From Flavobacterium shii (GTDB lineage Bacteria > Bacteroidota > Bacteroidia > Flavobacteriales > Flavobacteriaceae), in the NCBI RefSeq assembly GCF_025847235.1, contig NZ_JAOZEW010000003.1:274910-338909 (forward strand): a DNA stretch of 64,000 nucleotides, in the 5' to 3' direction. The notes below the pieces were generated by a model that worked only from the letters and a program-made list of their open reading frames with translations, was not told where the DNA came from and made no database searches. The position numbers were made by a program, and so were the translations under genes. Each line of letters starts with the position of its first letter. The stretch's first letter is position 1. Shown here in pieces: positions 35,139-42,765 of this stretch.

Positions 35139-36587
35139 ATGAAAGAAGAATTTAAAAAACTCATTAAGACTAAAGTCTTTTTATATGCTTTTTTTGCAAT
35201 AATGATTTTAGCATCATGCAAAAAAGGAGAAGAATCAACGAATTACACAAAAATTGTAACGGATGGAGAAATGGAAGCCGAACTTACTGCTCCCCCAATG
35301 GTACCTAAACCTATTGGTAACAGACCTGCAATGAAGTTAAAGGTTAATATGGAAATTAAAGAACAGGAAGGGACAATGACCGATGGAGTAAAATATACGT
35401 ATTGGACATTTGGCGGATCTGTTCCGGGAAGCTTTATCAGAACACGTGTTGGTGATGAAGTAGAATTTCACTTAAAAAATCACCCTGATAACAAACTACC
35501 TCATAATATCGATTTACATGCCGTAACAGGCCCAGGAGGTGGAGCCTCATCATCACTGGTTGCTCCCGGTCATGAAAAAGTATTTAGTTTTAAGGTAATA
35601 AACCCCGGATTGTATGTTTACCATTGTGCAACTGCTCCCGTAGGAATGCACATTGCTAACGGAATGTACGGTTTAATTTTGGTAGAACCAGAAGGAGGTC
35701 TCCCTCCTGTAGACAAGGAATACTACGTTATGCAAGGCGACTTTTATACTCAAGGTGAATATGGAGCCAAGGGACTTCAACCTTTTGATATGAATAAAGC
35801 CGTGAAAGAAACTCCCGATTATGTTGTTTTTAATGGTAGAGTTGGTTCTTTGACAAATGGAAATGAGCTTACCGCAAAAGTGGGAGAAACTGTTCGTTTA
35901 TTTGTTGGAAATGGTGGTCCTAACCTAGTTTCTTCATTCCATGTTATTGGTGAAATATTCGATCATGTACATGTTGAAGGCGGAAGTCTTATCAATAAAA
36001 ATGTTCAGACTACTTTAATTCCTGCCGGCGGTGCATCGATAGTTGATTTTAAAGTAGAAACTCCCGGAAATTTCATTATTGTTGACCACTCTATTTTTAG
36101 AGCATTTAACAAAGGTGCTTTGGGAATCCTAAAAGTAGAAGGTGCAGAACATAAAAATATCTATTCGGGAACTATCCAAGAAGGTATTTATTTACCAGAA
36201 GGTGGAACAATCCAAAAAATGCCTGACTATGGAGCTACAAAAACAGCTATTCCAAAAAGAACAGTAGCCGAAAGAGTGAAAATTGGAAAAGAGATTTTTG
36301 GAACAACGTGTTTTGCCTGCCATCAATCCGAAGGACAAGGAATTCCTAGTGCGTTCCCTCCTCTCGCAAAATCAGATTATCTTAATGCAGACCCAAAACG
36401 AGCAATCAAGACAATCCTGCACGGTTTGAGTGGCGAAATAACTGTAAATGGTAAAAAATACAACAACATTATGCCTAGCCAGAATTTATCCGATGATGAA
36501 ATAGCAAATATTATGACCTATATATACAATAGTTGGGGGAATAATAAAACTGAAGTAACTCCCGAAATGGTAAAAGCCCTAAGATAA
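35139..36587 (+). CDS. nirK: copper nitrite reductase fused to C-terminal cytochrome c
   Basis: This 482-residue lipoprotein (lipobox ILASC, Cys27) reduces nitrite to nitric oxide. All copper ligands are visible: type 1 His122, Cys163, His171, Met176; type 2 His127, His162, His317; plus catalytic Asp125 and His268. After the two cupredoxin domains (about 60-345) comes a class I cytochrome c domain with heme motif CFACH (391-395) and probable axial Met445 in NIMPSQ. The fusion gives a built-in electron entry. nirV and SCO genes follow at 6 and 15 bp, so this is an operon. The promoter carries a palindromic operator shared with ric and the Rrf2 gene. Confidence 0.97.
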   Translation: MKEEFKKLIKTKVFLYAFFAIMILASCKKGEESTNYTKIVTDGEMEAELTAPPMVPKPIGNRPAMKLKVNMEIKEQEGTMTDGVKYTYWTFGGSVPGSFIRTRVGDEVEFHLKNHPDNKLPHNIDLHAVTGPGGGASSSLVAPGHEKVFSFKVINPGLYVYHCATAPVGMHIANGMYGLILVEPEGGLPPVDKEYYVMQGDFYTQGEYGAKGLQPFDMNKAVKETPDYVVFNGRVGSLTNGNELTAKVGETVRLFVGNGGPNLVSSFHVIGEIFDHVHVEGGSLINKNVQTTLIPAGGASIVDFKVETPGNFIIVDHSIFRAFNKGALGILKVEGAEHKNIYSGTIQEGIYLPEGGTIQKMPDYGATKTAIPKRTVAERVKIGKEIFGTTCFACHQSEGQGIPSAFPPLAKSDYLNADPKRAIKTILHGLSGEITVNGKKYNNIMPSQNLSDDEIANIMTYIYNSWGNNKTEVTPEMVKALR

Positions 36588-36593
36588 AACATT

Positions 36594-37364
36594 ATGCAAA
36601 AAAGCTTTTTCATTATTATCCTTTTCTTAGCTCATATAGGAATGATAAGAGCGCAAGAATCGAAGATGGTTCCGATAAAAGAGGGCTCGTTTGTCCCTCT
36701 TTACGGAGCTACAGTAAAAAACCCAATTGTTGTGAAGCCCTTTTTTATAGATGTTTATCCAGTTACTAATCGTGAGTTCTTGAGTTTCCTCAAAAAGAAT
36801 CCAAGCTATAACAAATCCAAAATAAAGGCTATTTATGCAGATAAAAGCTATCTATCGTATTGGAAAACTGATTTTGATTTTGGAAGTGCAAATCCAAAAG
36901 CACCAGTAACCAACGTTTCCTGGTTTGCTGCCAGGAAATATTGTGAATGTCAAGAAAAACGTTTGCCTACAATGGATGAATGGGAATATGTTGCTATGGC
37001 AGATGAAAAAAAAATTGATGCCAGAACCAAATCGGAATTCAATAAATACATATTGTCATGGTATGAAAAATCAAAAACATACGAGAATTCTATTGGAGGG
37101 ACATTCAAAAATTACTGGGGAGTTTATGATATGCATGGTTTAGTATGGGAATGGACGGCAGATTTTAATAGCATCTTTCTATCAGGAGAATCCAGAAAAG
37201 ATAAAAGCGAAGACAAAAATCTTTTTTGTGGTGGAGCCTCGGTAAATGCAACCGATTTAATGGATTATGCAGCTTTTATGAGATACGCATTTCGAGGAAG
37301 TCTCAAGGCACAATATTCAACACGAAATCTAGGCTTTCGATGCGCAAGCACTAAAAAGCAATAA
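36594..37364 (+). CDS. nirV: NirV-like, formylglycine-generating-enzyme fold protein
   Basis: This is a 256-residue secreted protein (signal peptide IIILFLAHIGMIRAQ) with the FGE-sulfatase fold: PVTNREFLSFL, VTNVSWFAARKYCECQEKRL, PTMDEWEYVA, DMHGLVWEWTADF and the terminal RNLGFRCAS. Genes of this type follow nirK in many denitrifiers and are called nirV; their role is unproven. The segment that holds the catalytic cysteine pair in true formylglycine-generating enzymes (here GGASVNATDLMDYAAFMRYA) lacks cysteine, so sulfatase activation is unlikely. It sits 6 bp after nirK and 15 bp before the SCO gene. Confidence 0.85.
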   Translation: MQKSFFIIILFLAHIGMIRAQESKMVPIKEGSFVPLYGATVKNPIVVKPFFIDVYPVTNREFLSFLKKNPSYNKSKIKAIYADKSYLSYWKTDFDFGSANPKAPVTNVSWFAARKYCECQEKRLPTMDEWEYVAMADEKKIDARTKSEFNKYILSWYEKSKTYENSIGGTFKNYWGVYDMHGLVWEWTADFNSIFLSGESRKDKSEDKNLFCGGASVNATDLMDYAAFMRYAFRGSLKAQYSTRNLGFRCASTKKQ

Positions 37365-37379
37365 TTTTAAATATTTAAA

Positions 37380-37982
37380 ATGAAAATAATAATAATCGCA
37401 ATTTCCATATTAGCTTTTAGTCTGCAAGGTTGCAAAGATTCTAAAGATAGTACCGCAATTGTAACTCAAGATAAACCAATTAGTGATTTATCGATTTACA
37501 ATTTACCATCACAATGGACTAATCAAGATGGGAAAAATATAGAACTAAAAAGCCTGAAAGGCAACGTTCTTGTTATGGTAATGATCTACACGACTTGCAA
37601 AGCAGCATGCCCCAGATTAGTAGCCGATATGAGAAATATAGAATCCCGATTGAATAAAAACAACAAAAAGAATGTAAAGCTTATTCTCGTAAGTATTGAT
37701 CCTGAAACTGATACTCCCGAAAAATTAAAAGCATTTGCTATAGCAAATAAAATGGAAAATGACCCGTGGCTGTTCTTGCGTTCTACAGAAGAAAACACAC
37801 GTGAGTTTGCAGCAGTTCTCGCAGTAAACTATAAGAAAATATCACCGGTAGAGTTTTCCCATTCTAATATCATAAGTGTTTTTAATCCCGATGGCGAATT
37901 AATATACCAACAAGAAGGTTTAGGTGTAAATAATGATAAAACTGTAGACAGAATAAATATGGAAGCAGAGAAGATTAAATAG
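37380..37982 (+). CDS. SCO1/SenC-family copper chaperone lipoprotein
   Basis: This is a 200-residue thioredoxin-fold lipoprotein (lipobox LQGC, Cys18). The copper-binding motif CxxxCP is present as TTCKAACPRL (Cys73, Cys77), with the distal ligand His161 in FSHSNII. SCO proteins deliver copper to, or keep thiols reduced in, copper enzymes, classically the CuA site of cytochrome oxidase. Its place 15 bp after nirV points to maturation of the copper sites of NirK, which is inference. A terminator with an 8-bp G+C-rich stem follows 15 bp after the stop. Confidence 0.92.
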   Translation: MKIIIIAISILAFSLQGCKDSKDSTAIVTQDKPISDLSIYNLPSQWTNQDGKNIELKSLKGNVLVMVMIYTTCKAACPRLVADMRNIESRLNKNNKKNVKLILVSIDPETDTPEKLKAFAIANKMENDPWLFLRSTEENTREFAAVLAVNYKKISPVEFSHSNIISVFNPDGELIYQQEGLGVNNDKTVDRINMEAEKIK

Positions 37983-37997
37983 GTTGATTAGTAAGAG

Positions 37998-38038
37998 AAC
38001 AAGGGAAGATTTTTATTAATCGACCCTTGTTTTTTTTA
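37998..38038 (+). terminator. intrinsic terminator of the nirK operon
   Basis: AACAAGGG pairs with CCCTTGTT across an 18-nt loop and is followed by eight T residues. Confidence 0.8.
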
Positions 38039-38040
38039 TC

Positions 38041-38145
38041 TATAGAATTAACCGCAAAGTTCACAAAGGATTACGCAAAGGTCGCAATACCGATCCCAAA
38101 GCTTCGGAACGGGATAAAATCATTGTAATCATTTTAATTCTATCT
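38041..38145. repeat. dispersed intergenic repeat (copy 2)
   Basis: It shares TTAACCGCAAAG and the CGGGATAAAATCATTxTAATC element with 1300-1360 but is longer (ACAAAGGATTACGCAAAGG in addition). It is non-coding, downstream of a terminator. Confidence 0.5.
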
Positions 38146-38154
38146 AACTCTTTG

Positions 38155-38285
38155 CCGAAGGAACGCGGATTATGCGGATTCGCTAAAGCGAAAACACGGA
38201 TTAAACGGATTTTATTTTCGATTATTTTTAAATCAGTTTTTAATCCGCGGCTTTACTTTTGTAAATCCATTTCATCCGCGTCTCA
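38155..38285. repeat. GCGGATT-rich dispersed repeat with hairpin
   Basis: The sequence alternates CGGATT units (ACGCGGATTATGCGGATT, ACACGGATTAAACGGATTT) and contains the perfect hairpin TTCGCTAAAGCGAA at 38179-38192. The inverted complement AATCCGCGG and CATTTCATCCGCG close it. It looks like a mobile or self-complementary intergenic repeat typical of flavobacteria. Confidence 0.5.
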
Positions 38286-38456
38286 TTATAGACAATTTAA
38301 GTTAGCAACTCTTTGTCAAAGACCCAAACCGTACTTTCTTGGCCCGAGACTGAAAGTCGAACAGACGAAGTAAATCTGTGGCAAAAAAAATTAACTGCAA
38401 AGCTTAAATCTTTTTAATTCTATGTAACTATTTTTAATTTAATAAATTTAACTAGT

Positions 38457-39695
38457 CTAATTTATGGCTAATATTTTTGTTTTAAATATTGATACCATAA
38501 TCAAGCTTAAGCCAACGACAATAAGAACACTCGTTCCAAAAACTTCTTCGTAATAGCCCCAAAGTGCGCCTTTACCAAAGTAAAGAAATCCCCCTTGAAG
38601 AAATAACAAAACTTCTGTTGCTACATATCCCACAATGAAGCATTTTATTCCTAAACGGAGTAAATAAGATTGAGGTGAAAGCATCTTATTCTGAATTAAT
38701 ATTCCAAATAAAAATCCTGTAATTACACCTAAAGTTGTTAAATGGATAAAGCCAATTATAAAATTTCTAATCTGGTGTGAAGCTTCTGCTAGTTTAGGAA
38801 TTAAAACCAATAGTTGAATACCTATTTTTAAGAATAATGAACATAAAGCCAAACTGTAAACCATTTTGGCTGTAGTGTCTAAATTAGCTTTAAACCATCC
38901 CCATTGTGGTTTTAGCATTTTATAAAAATAGATAAAAGCAACCAATTGCAAGATAACTCCAATAGTATTAATCCAACTTAATAAACTATTCTTAACATAC
39001 CAGCTTACAGGGAATGCAAGCGTTAAAAATGTTGCTATAATGAGTAATGTGAAGAATATTTCAAACTTTTTTTTATCTATTTTATCTTCGAATTGTTTTA
39101 AGAATAAAGCTAAAACAGCAAATAAAAACCAACCGTTAAATTGAAAATGAAGGAAAAACTGAATTGCAATTTGATAAAAAGCACTTTGTTTACCCAACAT
39201 ACTTACCGCTGGTCCTAAACACCAAACACCAAAAGTTGACAAAACCATAAACAAAACAGCTACTAATAAAAGCTTATAATCACTTGTTTCATCCTTAAAA
39301 CCATCTCTCCAAACCAGCCAGCAAAATACATAGCTTAATAAAATATGTAGTGTAGAAAACACAATCGAAAACAAAGCATATCCCTGAATAGGAAAGGTTA
39401 TCATCATGCCGATAACTGCAAATTCTGTAGTCCAAAATAATTGATTGTAAATTGCTTTCTCGCTTTTATCTTTTGGTATAAAAAAGTGAACAATTAAAAC
39501 ATAAATCATCAAATAAGCCCAACCTAACATTGCTACATGGGAATGTGCATGAAGTAAAAAACTATAATTTATATTTTGCAAAGGAAACAGATATAGAAAA
39601 CGCATTAATAATCCCATAACCGAAGCTATCAGAAAATTAAAAAAGCAACATAAAATCCAACTTCTTTGCGAATTCATTTCAACTAACAATTTCAT
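38457..39695 (-). CDS. heme-copper-oxidase-subunit-I-like membrane protein
   Basis: This is a 412-residue protein with 11-12 membrane segments. The second helix starts with HAHSHVAMLGW (His49, His51, His53), a motif like the heme-ligand region of cbb3 oxidase subunit I and NO reductases. Further His residues lie within helices (FFLHFQFNGW and GFIHLTTLG). It is shorter than a true oxidase subunit, and I do not see the full set of copper ligands. It lies in the NO/nitrite cluster on the same strand as ric, about 200 bp after it, and has a weaker copy of the cluster operator upstream. A role in NO handling or sensing is plausible but unproven. Confidence 0.7.
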   Translation of the reverse strand: MKLLVEMNSQRSWILCCFFNFLIASVMGLLMRFLYLFPLQNINYSFLLHAHSHVAMLGWAYLMIYVLIVHFFIPKDKSEKAIYNQLFWTTEFAVIGMMITFPIQGYALFSIVFSTLHILLSYVFCWLVWRDGFKDETSDYKLLLVAVLFMVLSTFGVWCLGPAVSMLGKQSAFYQIAIQFFLHFQFNGWFLFAVLALFLKQFEDKIDKKKFEIFFTLLIIATFLTLAFPVSWYVKNSLLSWINTIGVILQLVAFIYFYKMLKPQWGWFKANLDTTAKMVYSLALCSLFLKIGIQLLVLIPKLAEASHQIRNFIIGFIHLTTLGVITGFLFGILIQNKMLSPQSYLLRLGIKCFIVGYVATEVLLFLQGGFLYFGKGALWGYYEEVFGTSVLIVVGLSLIMVSIFKTKILAIN

Positions 39696-39765
39696 TTTTT
39701 ATCATATTAAAAGTAGTTTTATTTACCTAAAATTCAACCCTGTAATTTATATAAGTTCATATAAT

Positions 39766-39785
39766 AAAAGTATTTAAAGACTTAT
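39766..39785. promoter_or_regulatory. weak variant of the predicted NO operator
   Basis: AAAAGTATTTAAAGACTTAT keeps the AAAAG-N10-CTTxT frame of the nirK, ric and rrf2 sites but not the inner ACAAA. It lies 71 bp before the oxidase-like gene. On the gene strand it contains TACTTTTA, one base off a -7 box. Confidence 0.35.
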
Positions 39786-39830
39786 ATTTACTTTAGTACC
39801 TTTATGATTATGAATAGTTATTTCAATAAA

Positions 39831-39877
39831 AAATGCGCCGATGTAATCATTCCCTCAAATGATCTATCGGCACATTT
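39831..39877 (-). terminator. intrinsic terminator of ric
   Basis: A 12-bp stem (AAATGCGCCGAT / ATCGGCACATTT, one mismatch) has a partly paired 23-nt loop and is followed by TTTATTG on the minus strand. It begins 22 bp after the ric stop. Confidence 0.7.
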
Positions 39878-39898
39878 CTTTTTTAACCATTCATTTTA

Positions 39899-40630
39899 CT
39901 ATGCTCTTTCTGAAAATTCCTCTTCTAAAATGATAGCTTTAGGAAACAAAATATTGTTTTCTAAATGAATGTGTTTGTGTAAATCCTGCTCAAACTCTTT
40001 AAGCATTGCAAATGTTACCTTATAAGTAGTACATCCATCACTTGGTGCTGTGTAATTATTTGTTAAGCTGGCAATTTCACGAAAGCGTTCTCCTTCGTTA
40101 TCATGTTCTTGCATCATCATAGCAATTGGATTGGATACCGTTCCAAAAGATGGTTGAGATAAAGGCCCATCAGATTCCTTAGTTTTTACCATTCTTTTGA
40201 TAAAAGGGAACAACATAAGCTCTTCCTTTTTCATGTGTTGCGACAATTCTCCAGCACATTCGGTAAACAATTCGTTTATCTTATATAATTCGGGATGATT
40301 TGCTCCATGTACGCTACATAGTTTATTTAAAAACTGTATTAAAATTGTAGATTTATCCTCTACATAACGATGATGCGTTTTTTCGATATAATCTACCAAT
40401 AAATCTAAAGGCCATGAATCAAAATCGATTGTATTACTGCCTTCAGATTGCAATACATCATACACATTTTGCATTAAAACATCTGAATCAATATCTTGTT
40501 TTTCACAAACTTCATTAATAGTCCTATTCCCTTTACAACAAAAATCGATTTGATATTTTGTAAATACAGCAGCTGTTCTAAAATCTTTGGCTACAAATGA
40601 ACCAATTGTTTTATCTTTTAAGTTTTCCAT
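39899..40630 (-). CDS. ric: iron-sulfur cluster repair di-iron protein Ric/ScdA
   Basis: This 243-residue protein repairs Fe-S clusters damaged by nitric oxide or peroxide. The N-terminal ScdA domain contains the vicinal cysteine motif YQIDFCCKGNRTI (Cys31, Cys32). The hemerythrin-like di-iron domain follows, with His and Glu ligands in KTHHRYVED, VHGANHPEL, SQHMKKEELMLFP, QEHDNEGERF and HKHIHLENNILFPKA. It belongs to the nitrite/NO cluster; its promoter carries AAAAGACAAAACTATCCTTT, almost the same site as nirK. A terminator follows, so it is probably a single-gene transcript. Confidence 0.96.
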   Translation of the reverse strand: MENLKDKTIGSFVAKDFRTAAVFTKYQIDFCCKGNRTINEVCEKQDIDSDVLMQNVYDVLQSEGSNTIDFDSWPLDLLVDYIEKTHHRYVEDKSTILIQFLNKLCSVHGANHPELYKINELFTECAGELSQHMKKEELMLFPFIKRMVKTKESDGPLSQPSFGTVSNPIAMMMQEHDNEGERFREIASLTNNYTAPSDGCTTYKVTFAMLKEFEQDLHKHIHLENNILFPKAIILEEEFSERA

Positions 40631-40668
40631 TTTCTCTAAAATTAAATTATTATTTATCTGACCTTAAT

Positions 40669-40688
40669 AAAAGACAAAACTATCCTTT
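40669..40688. promoter_or_regulatory. predicted NO-regulator operator at ric
   Basis: AAAAGACAAAACTATCCTTT shares its first 12 bases with the nirK site. On the ric strand it contains TAGTTTTG (40682-40675), an exact -7 promoter box, so operator and promoter overlap. The site ends 38 bp before the ATG. Confidence 0.65.
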
Positions 40689-40739
40689 ATTAGCTTGTAA
40701 AAAAACTCTAACCTATAAATTAAGATTAGAGTCTATTAT

Positions 40740-41258
40740 TTATTCTACAATTAAAACACCTTTCATCATGGCAACATGGCCCGGAAAAGTACACAAGAAA
40801 TTGTATGTCCCTTTTTTATCAATAGTAAATTCAATAGTATCTTCTTCTCCTCCTCCAATTAACTTAGTGTGAGCTATAATCGACGTTTTTTCTGAAGCGG
40901 GAATATAATCAGTGTCTTTCGCAGCAATCGCTTTGGCTGCAAAAGCCGCTTCATCGGTACCTTCTTGCAAAATAACCAAATTGTGTCCCATTGCTTCTTT
41001 TGGTATTTTACCTACATGTTTTAATGTTAGTGTAATTGGTTTTCCTGCTATAGCTTTTAACTCTTTAGTACTAAATTGCATTTGGTCATTCCCCTCAATA
41101 ACCAAAACATTGCTAACAGCTTCTGCCTGACCTTCAGTACCTGTTGTAGTTCCATTTACCTCGGTAGCTGCATCTGTTGTTGCGTCTTTTTTACCACATG
41201 AAGTTATTGCGAAAAAACCCATTAGCATTACGATAGAAATTTTGACTCTTTTATTCAT
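40740..41258 (-). CDS. azu: azurin-type cupredoxin lipoprotein
   Basis: This 172-residue protein is a lipoprotein (FAITSC, Cys21) with a Thr/Glu-rich linker and a C-terminal azurin domain. Type 1 copper ligands align with classical azurin: His92 in MGHNLVI, then Cys156, His161 and Met165 in NFLCTFPGHVAMMKG. Azurin carries single electrons in the periplasm and is a donor to NirK in denitrifiers, so it likely feeds the nitrite reductase encoded nearby. It follows the Rrf2 regulator gene by 26 bp on the same strand and is probably cotranscribed with it under the same operator. Confidence 0.95.
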   Translation of the reverse strand: MNKRVKISIVMLMGFFAITSCGKKDATTDAATEVNGTTTGTEGQAEAVSNVLVIEGNDQMQFSTKELKAIAGKPITLTLKHVGKIPKEAMGHNLVILQEGTDEAAFAAKAIAAKDTDYIPASEKTSIIAHTKLIGGGEEDTIEFTIDKKGTYNFLCTFPGHVAMMKGVLIVE

Positions 41259-41284
41259 TTTTAAGTATTTAAATTATTATAATA

Positions 41285-41734
41285 TTATTCACTTTTATTT
41301 AATGTTTTAAGAAAGAAATCACCTGATTTTACTCCCAAAGCAAGTTCCTGTAATGTTGTCTTTGTAAGCATAGCAAGAAGCAACTCACGTATTTGCTTGA
41401 ATTCATTATGCACCGGACAAGGATGAATCTCTGAACATTCTTTTAAACCAATTCCACATCCTTTATATATATTGTCTCCATCTATAGCATCTACAATCTG
41501 GATTAATTTTATAGATTTTACCGCATCATTAGATACCTCAAATCCTCCTCCCACTCCTTTAGACGAATCAATTATTCCGCTTTTGGTAAGAATCTGCATT
41601 ATTTTGGCTGTGAAAGGTTCTGGTGAATCAATTTCTTTTGCCACATCTTTTATTCCTACCCGGATTCCCTGAGATGATTTGGTTGCAATAAATATTGATG
41701 CACGAATACCGTACTCACAAGCTTTTGAAAACAT
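41285..41734 (-). CDS. Rrf2-family Fe-S transcriptional regulator (NsrR-like)
   Basis: This is a 149-residue Rrf2-family protein: winged HTH (FSKACEYGIRASIFIATKS, IKDVAKEIDSPEPFTAKIMQ, SKGVGGGFEV) and a cluster-binding loop with Cys93, Cys100 and Cys106 (CGIGLKECSEIHPC). The three-Cys loop matches NsrR/IscR-type sensors. With nirK, azurin and ric around it, NO sensing is the most likely role. I start at the ATG at 41734; the frame runs up to a TTG at 41788 that lies inside the predicted operator and promoter. Its own promoter carries the same 20-bp site as nirK and ric, implying autoregulation. Confidence 0.9.
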   Translation of the reverse strand: MFSKACEYGIRASIFIATKSSQGIRVGIKDVAKEIDSPEPFTAKIMQILTKSGIIDSSKGVGGGFEVSNDAVKSIKLIQIVDAIDGDNIYKGCGIGLKECSEIHPCPVHNEFKQIRELLLAMLTKTTLQELALGVKSGDFFLKTLNKSE

Positions 41735-41779
41735 AGAAAGATGTATTAAATTCCATACAAATATATTTAAAACAACATT

Positions 41780-41799
41780 AAAAGACAAATTTATCCTTA
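41780..41799. promoter_or_regulatory. predicted autoregulatory operator of the Rrf2 gene
   Basis: AAAAGACAAATTTATCCTTA matches the ric site at 16 of 20 positions. On the gene strand it includes TAAATTTG (41793-41786), an exact -7 box. It lies 45 bp before the ATG at 41734. Confidence 0.65.
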
Positions 41800-41917
41800 A
41801 TAGATTTTCAAATAAAAAAAGACCTTATTTATAACCAAAATAATTTAATTAACTCAAAACACATATTATATATCAAGTGGATTTAAAACCAATTTTAGTT
41901 TTACCTTTGGTAGATTA

Positions 41918-41925
41918 TAATTTTG
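41918..41925 (+). promoter_or_regulatory. -7 promoter box TAATTTTG
   Basis: This exact TAnnTTTG match is only 13 bp before the ATG at 41939, predicting a very short leader for the NYN-domain gene. Confidence 0.5.
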
Positions 41926-41938
41926 TAAAACCAAAAAA

Positions 41939-42724
41939 ATGTCTTTAAACAGCACCAAAGAACTAAAACTTGCCGTACTTATCGATGCCGATAATGTACC
42001 GTATAGCAATGTAAAAGGTATGATGGAGGAAATTACTAAATTTGGCACTCCAACCACTAAACGTATTTATGCTGATTGGACCAAACCAAACTCCAATGGA
42101 TGGAAAGCTGTTTTACTAGAGCACGCCATTACCCCTATTCAACAATACAGCTATACTGTAGGTAAAAATTCATCCGACTCTGCTTTGATTATTGATGCCA
42201 TGGATTTATTATACTCAGGAAAACTAGATGGATTTTGTATTGTTTCCAGCGATAGTGATTTTACACGTTTGGCAATTAGATTAAGAGAATCCGGCATGAA
42301 AGTAATTGGTATTGGAGAAAAGAAAACGCCAAACTCATTCATTGTTGCTTGTGACAGGTTTATTTATATTGAGGTTCTGGATGGAGCAATCCAAAAGAAA
42401 AAACCTAAGACTAACAACAATGCAATCGATGCAAAAAAACCAGTCGAAAAACCAACTGAAAAAGCCTTACATAAAATAGATGCTCCAACTATTGAACTTA
42501 TTGAAGCAACCATCGAAGACATTGAAGATGATGATGGATGGGCATTCCTAGGTGATGTTGGAAATTTAATTGTAAAGAAAAAACCGGAATTCGACCCTAG
42601 AAATTATGGTTTTTCTAAGCTTACGCCAATGTTAAAATCGCTAACTGATATTCTTGAAATTGACGAAAGAGAATCGGATAAAAAAGGCATTAAACATGTT
42701 TATGTACGCTTACGATTCAATTAA
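41939..42724 (+). CDS. NYN-domain ribonuclease-like protein with OST-HTH/LOTUS domain
   Basis: This is a 261-residue protein. The N-terminal NYN (PIN-like, LabA/DUF88) domain keeps its acidic metal-binding residues: Asp16 and Asp18 in LIDADNVPY, Asp in SSDSALIIDAMDLL and the SSDSDFTRLA motif. A Lys-rich linker with KKPVEKPTEK leads to a C-terminal OST-HTH/LOTUS domain (WAFLGDVGNLIVKKKPEFDP, then YGFSKLTPMLKSL). This pairing suggests an RNA-binding nuclease acting in the cytosol; the target is unknown. The promoter box is so close to the ATG that the leader may be under 10 nt. A glutamate-synthase-like gene follows after 41 bp. Confidence 0.9.
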   Translation: MSLNSTKELKLAVLIDADNVPYSNVKGMMEEITKFGTPTTKRIYADWTKPNSNGWKAVLLEHAITPIQQYSYTVGKNSSDSALIIDAMDLLYSGKLDGFCIVSSDSDFTRLAIRLRESGMKVIGIGEKKTPNSFIVACDRFIYIEVLDGAIQKKKPKTNNNAIDAKKPVEKPTEKALHKIDAPTIELIEATIEDIEDDDGWAFLGDVGNLIVKKKPEFDPRNYGFSKLTPMLKSLTDILEIDERESDKKGIKHVYVRLRFN

Positions 42725-42765
42725 TTATTAAACTATTATTCATTACATTTTAATTTTTTACGAAC

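Larger units (their letters stand above)
37983..38456. other. 474-bp intergenic region made of dispersed repeats
   Basis: No gene is supported. The order is: terminator of the nir operon (37998-38038), a repeat with TTAACCGCAAAG and CGGGATAAAATCATTGTAATC (38049-38140), then a GCGGATT-rich repeat with hairpin (38155-38285), then A+T-rich sequence before the convergent gene. An open frame at 38152-38373 is a translation of repeat sequence. Confidence 0.6.

Noticed and set aside
38152..38373. 73-codon open frame on the plus strand
   Set aside because: It is a translation of the GCGGATT-rich intergenic repeat and has no protein-like pattern.
41735..41788. N-terminal extension of the Rrf2 regulator
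   Set aside because: It would start at a TTG inside the predicted operator and -7 box and precede the conserved MFSKACEYG start.
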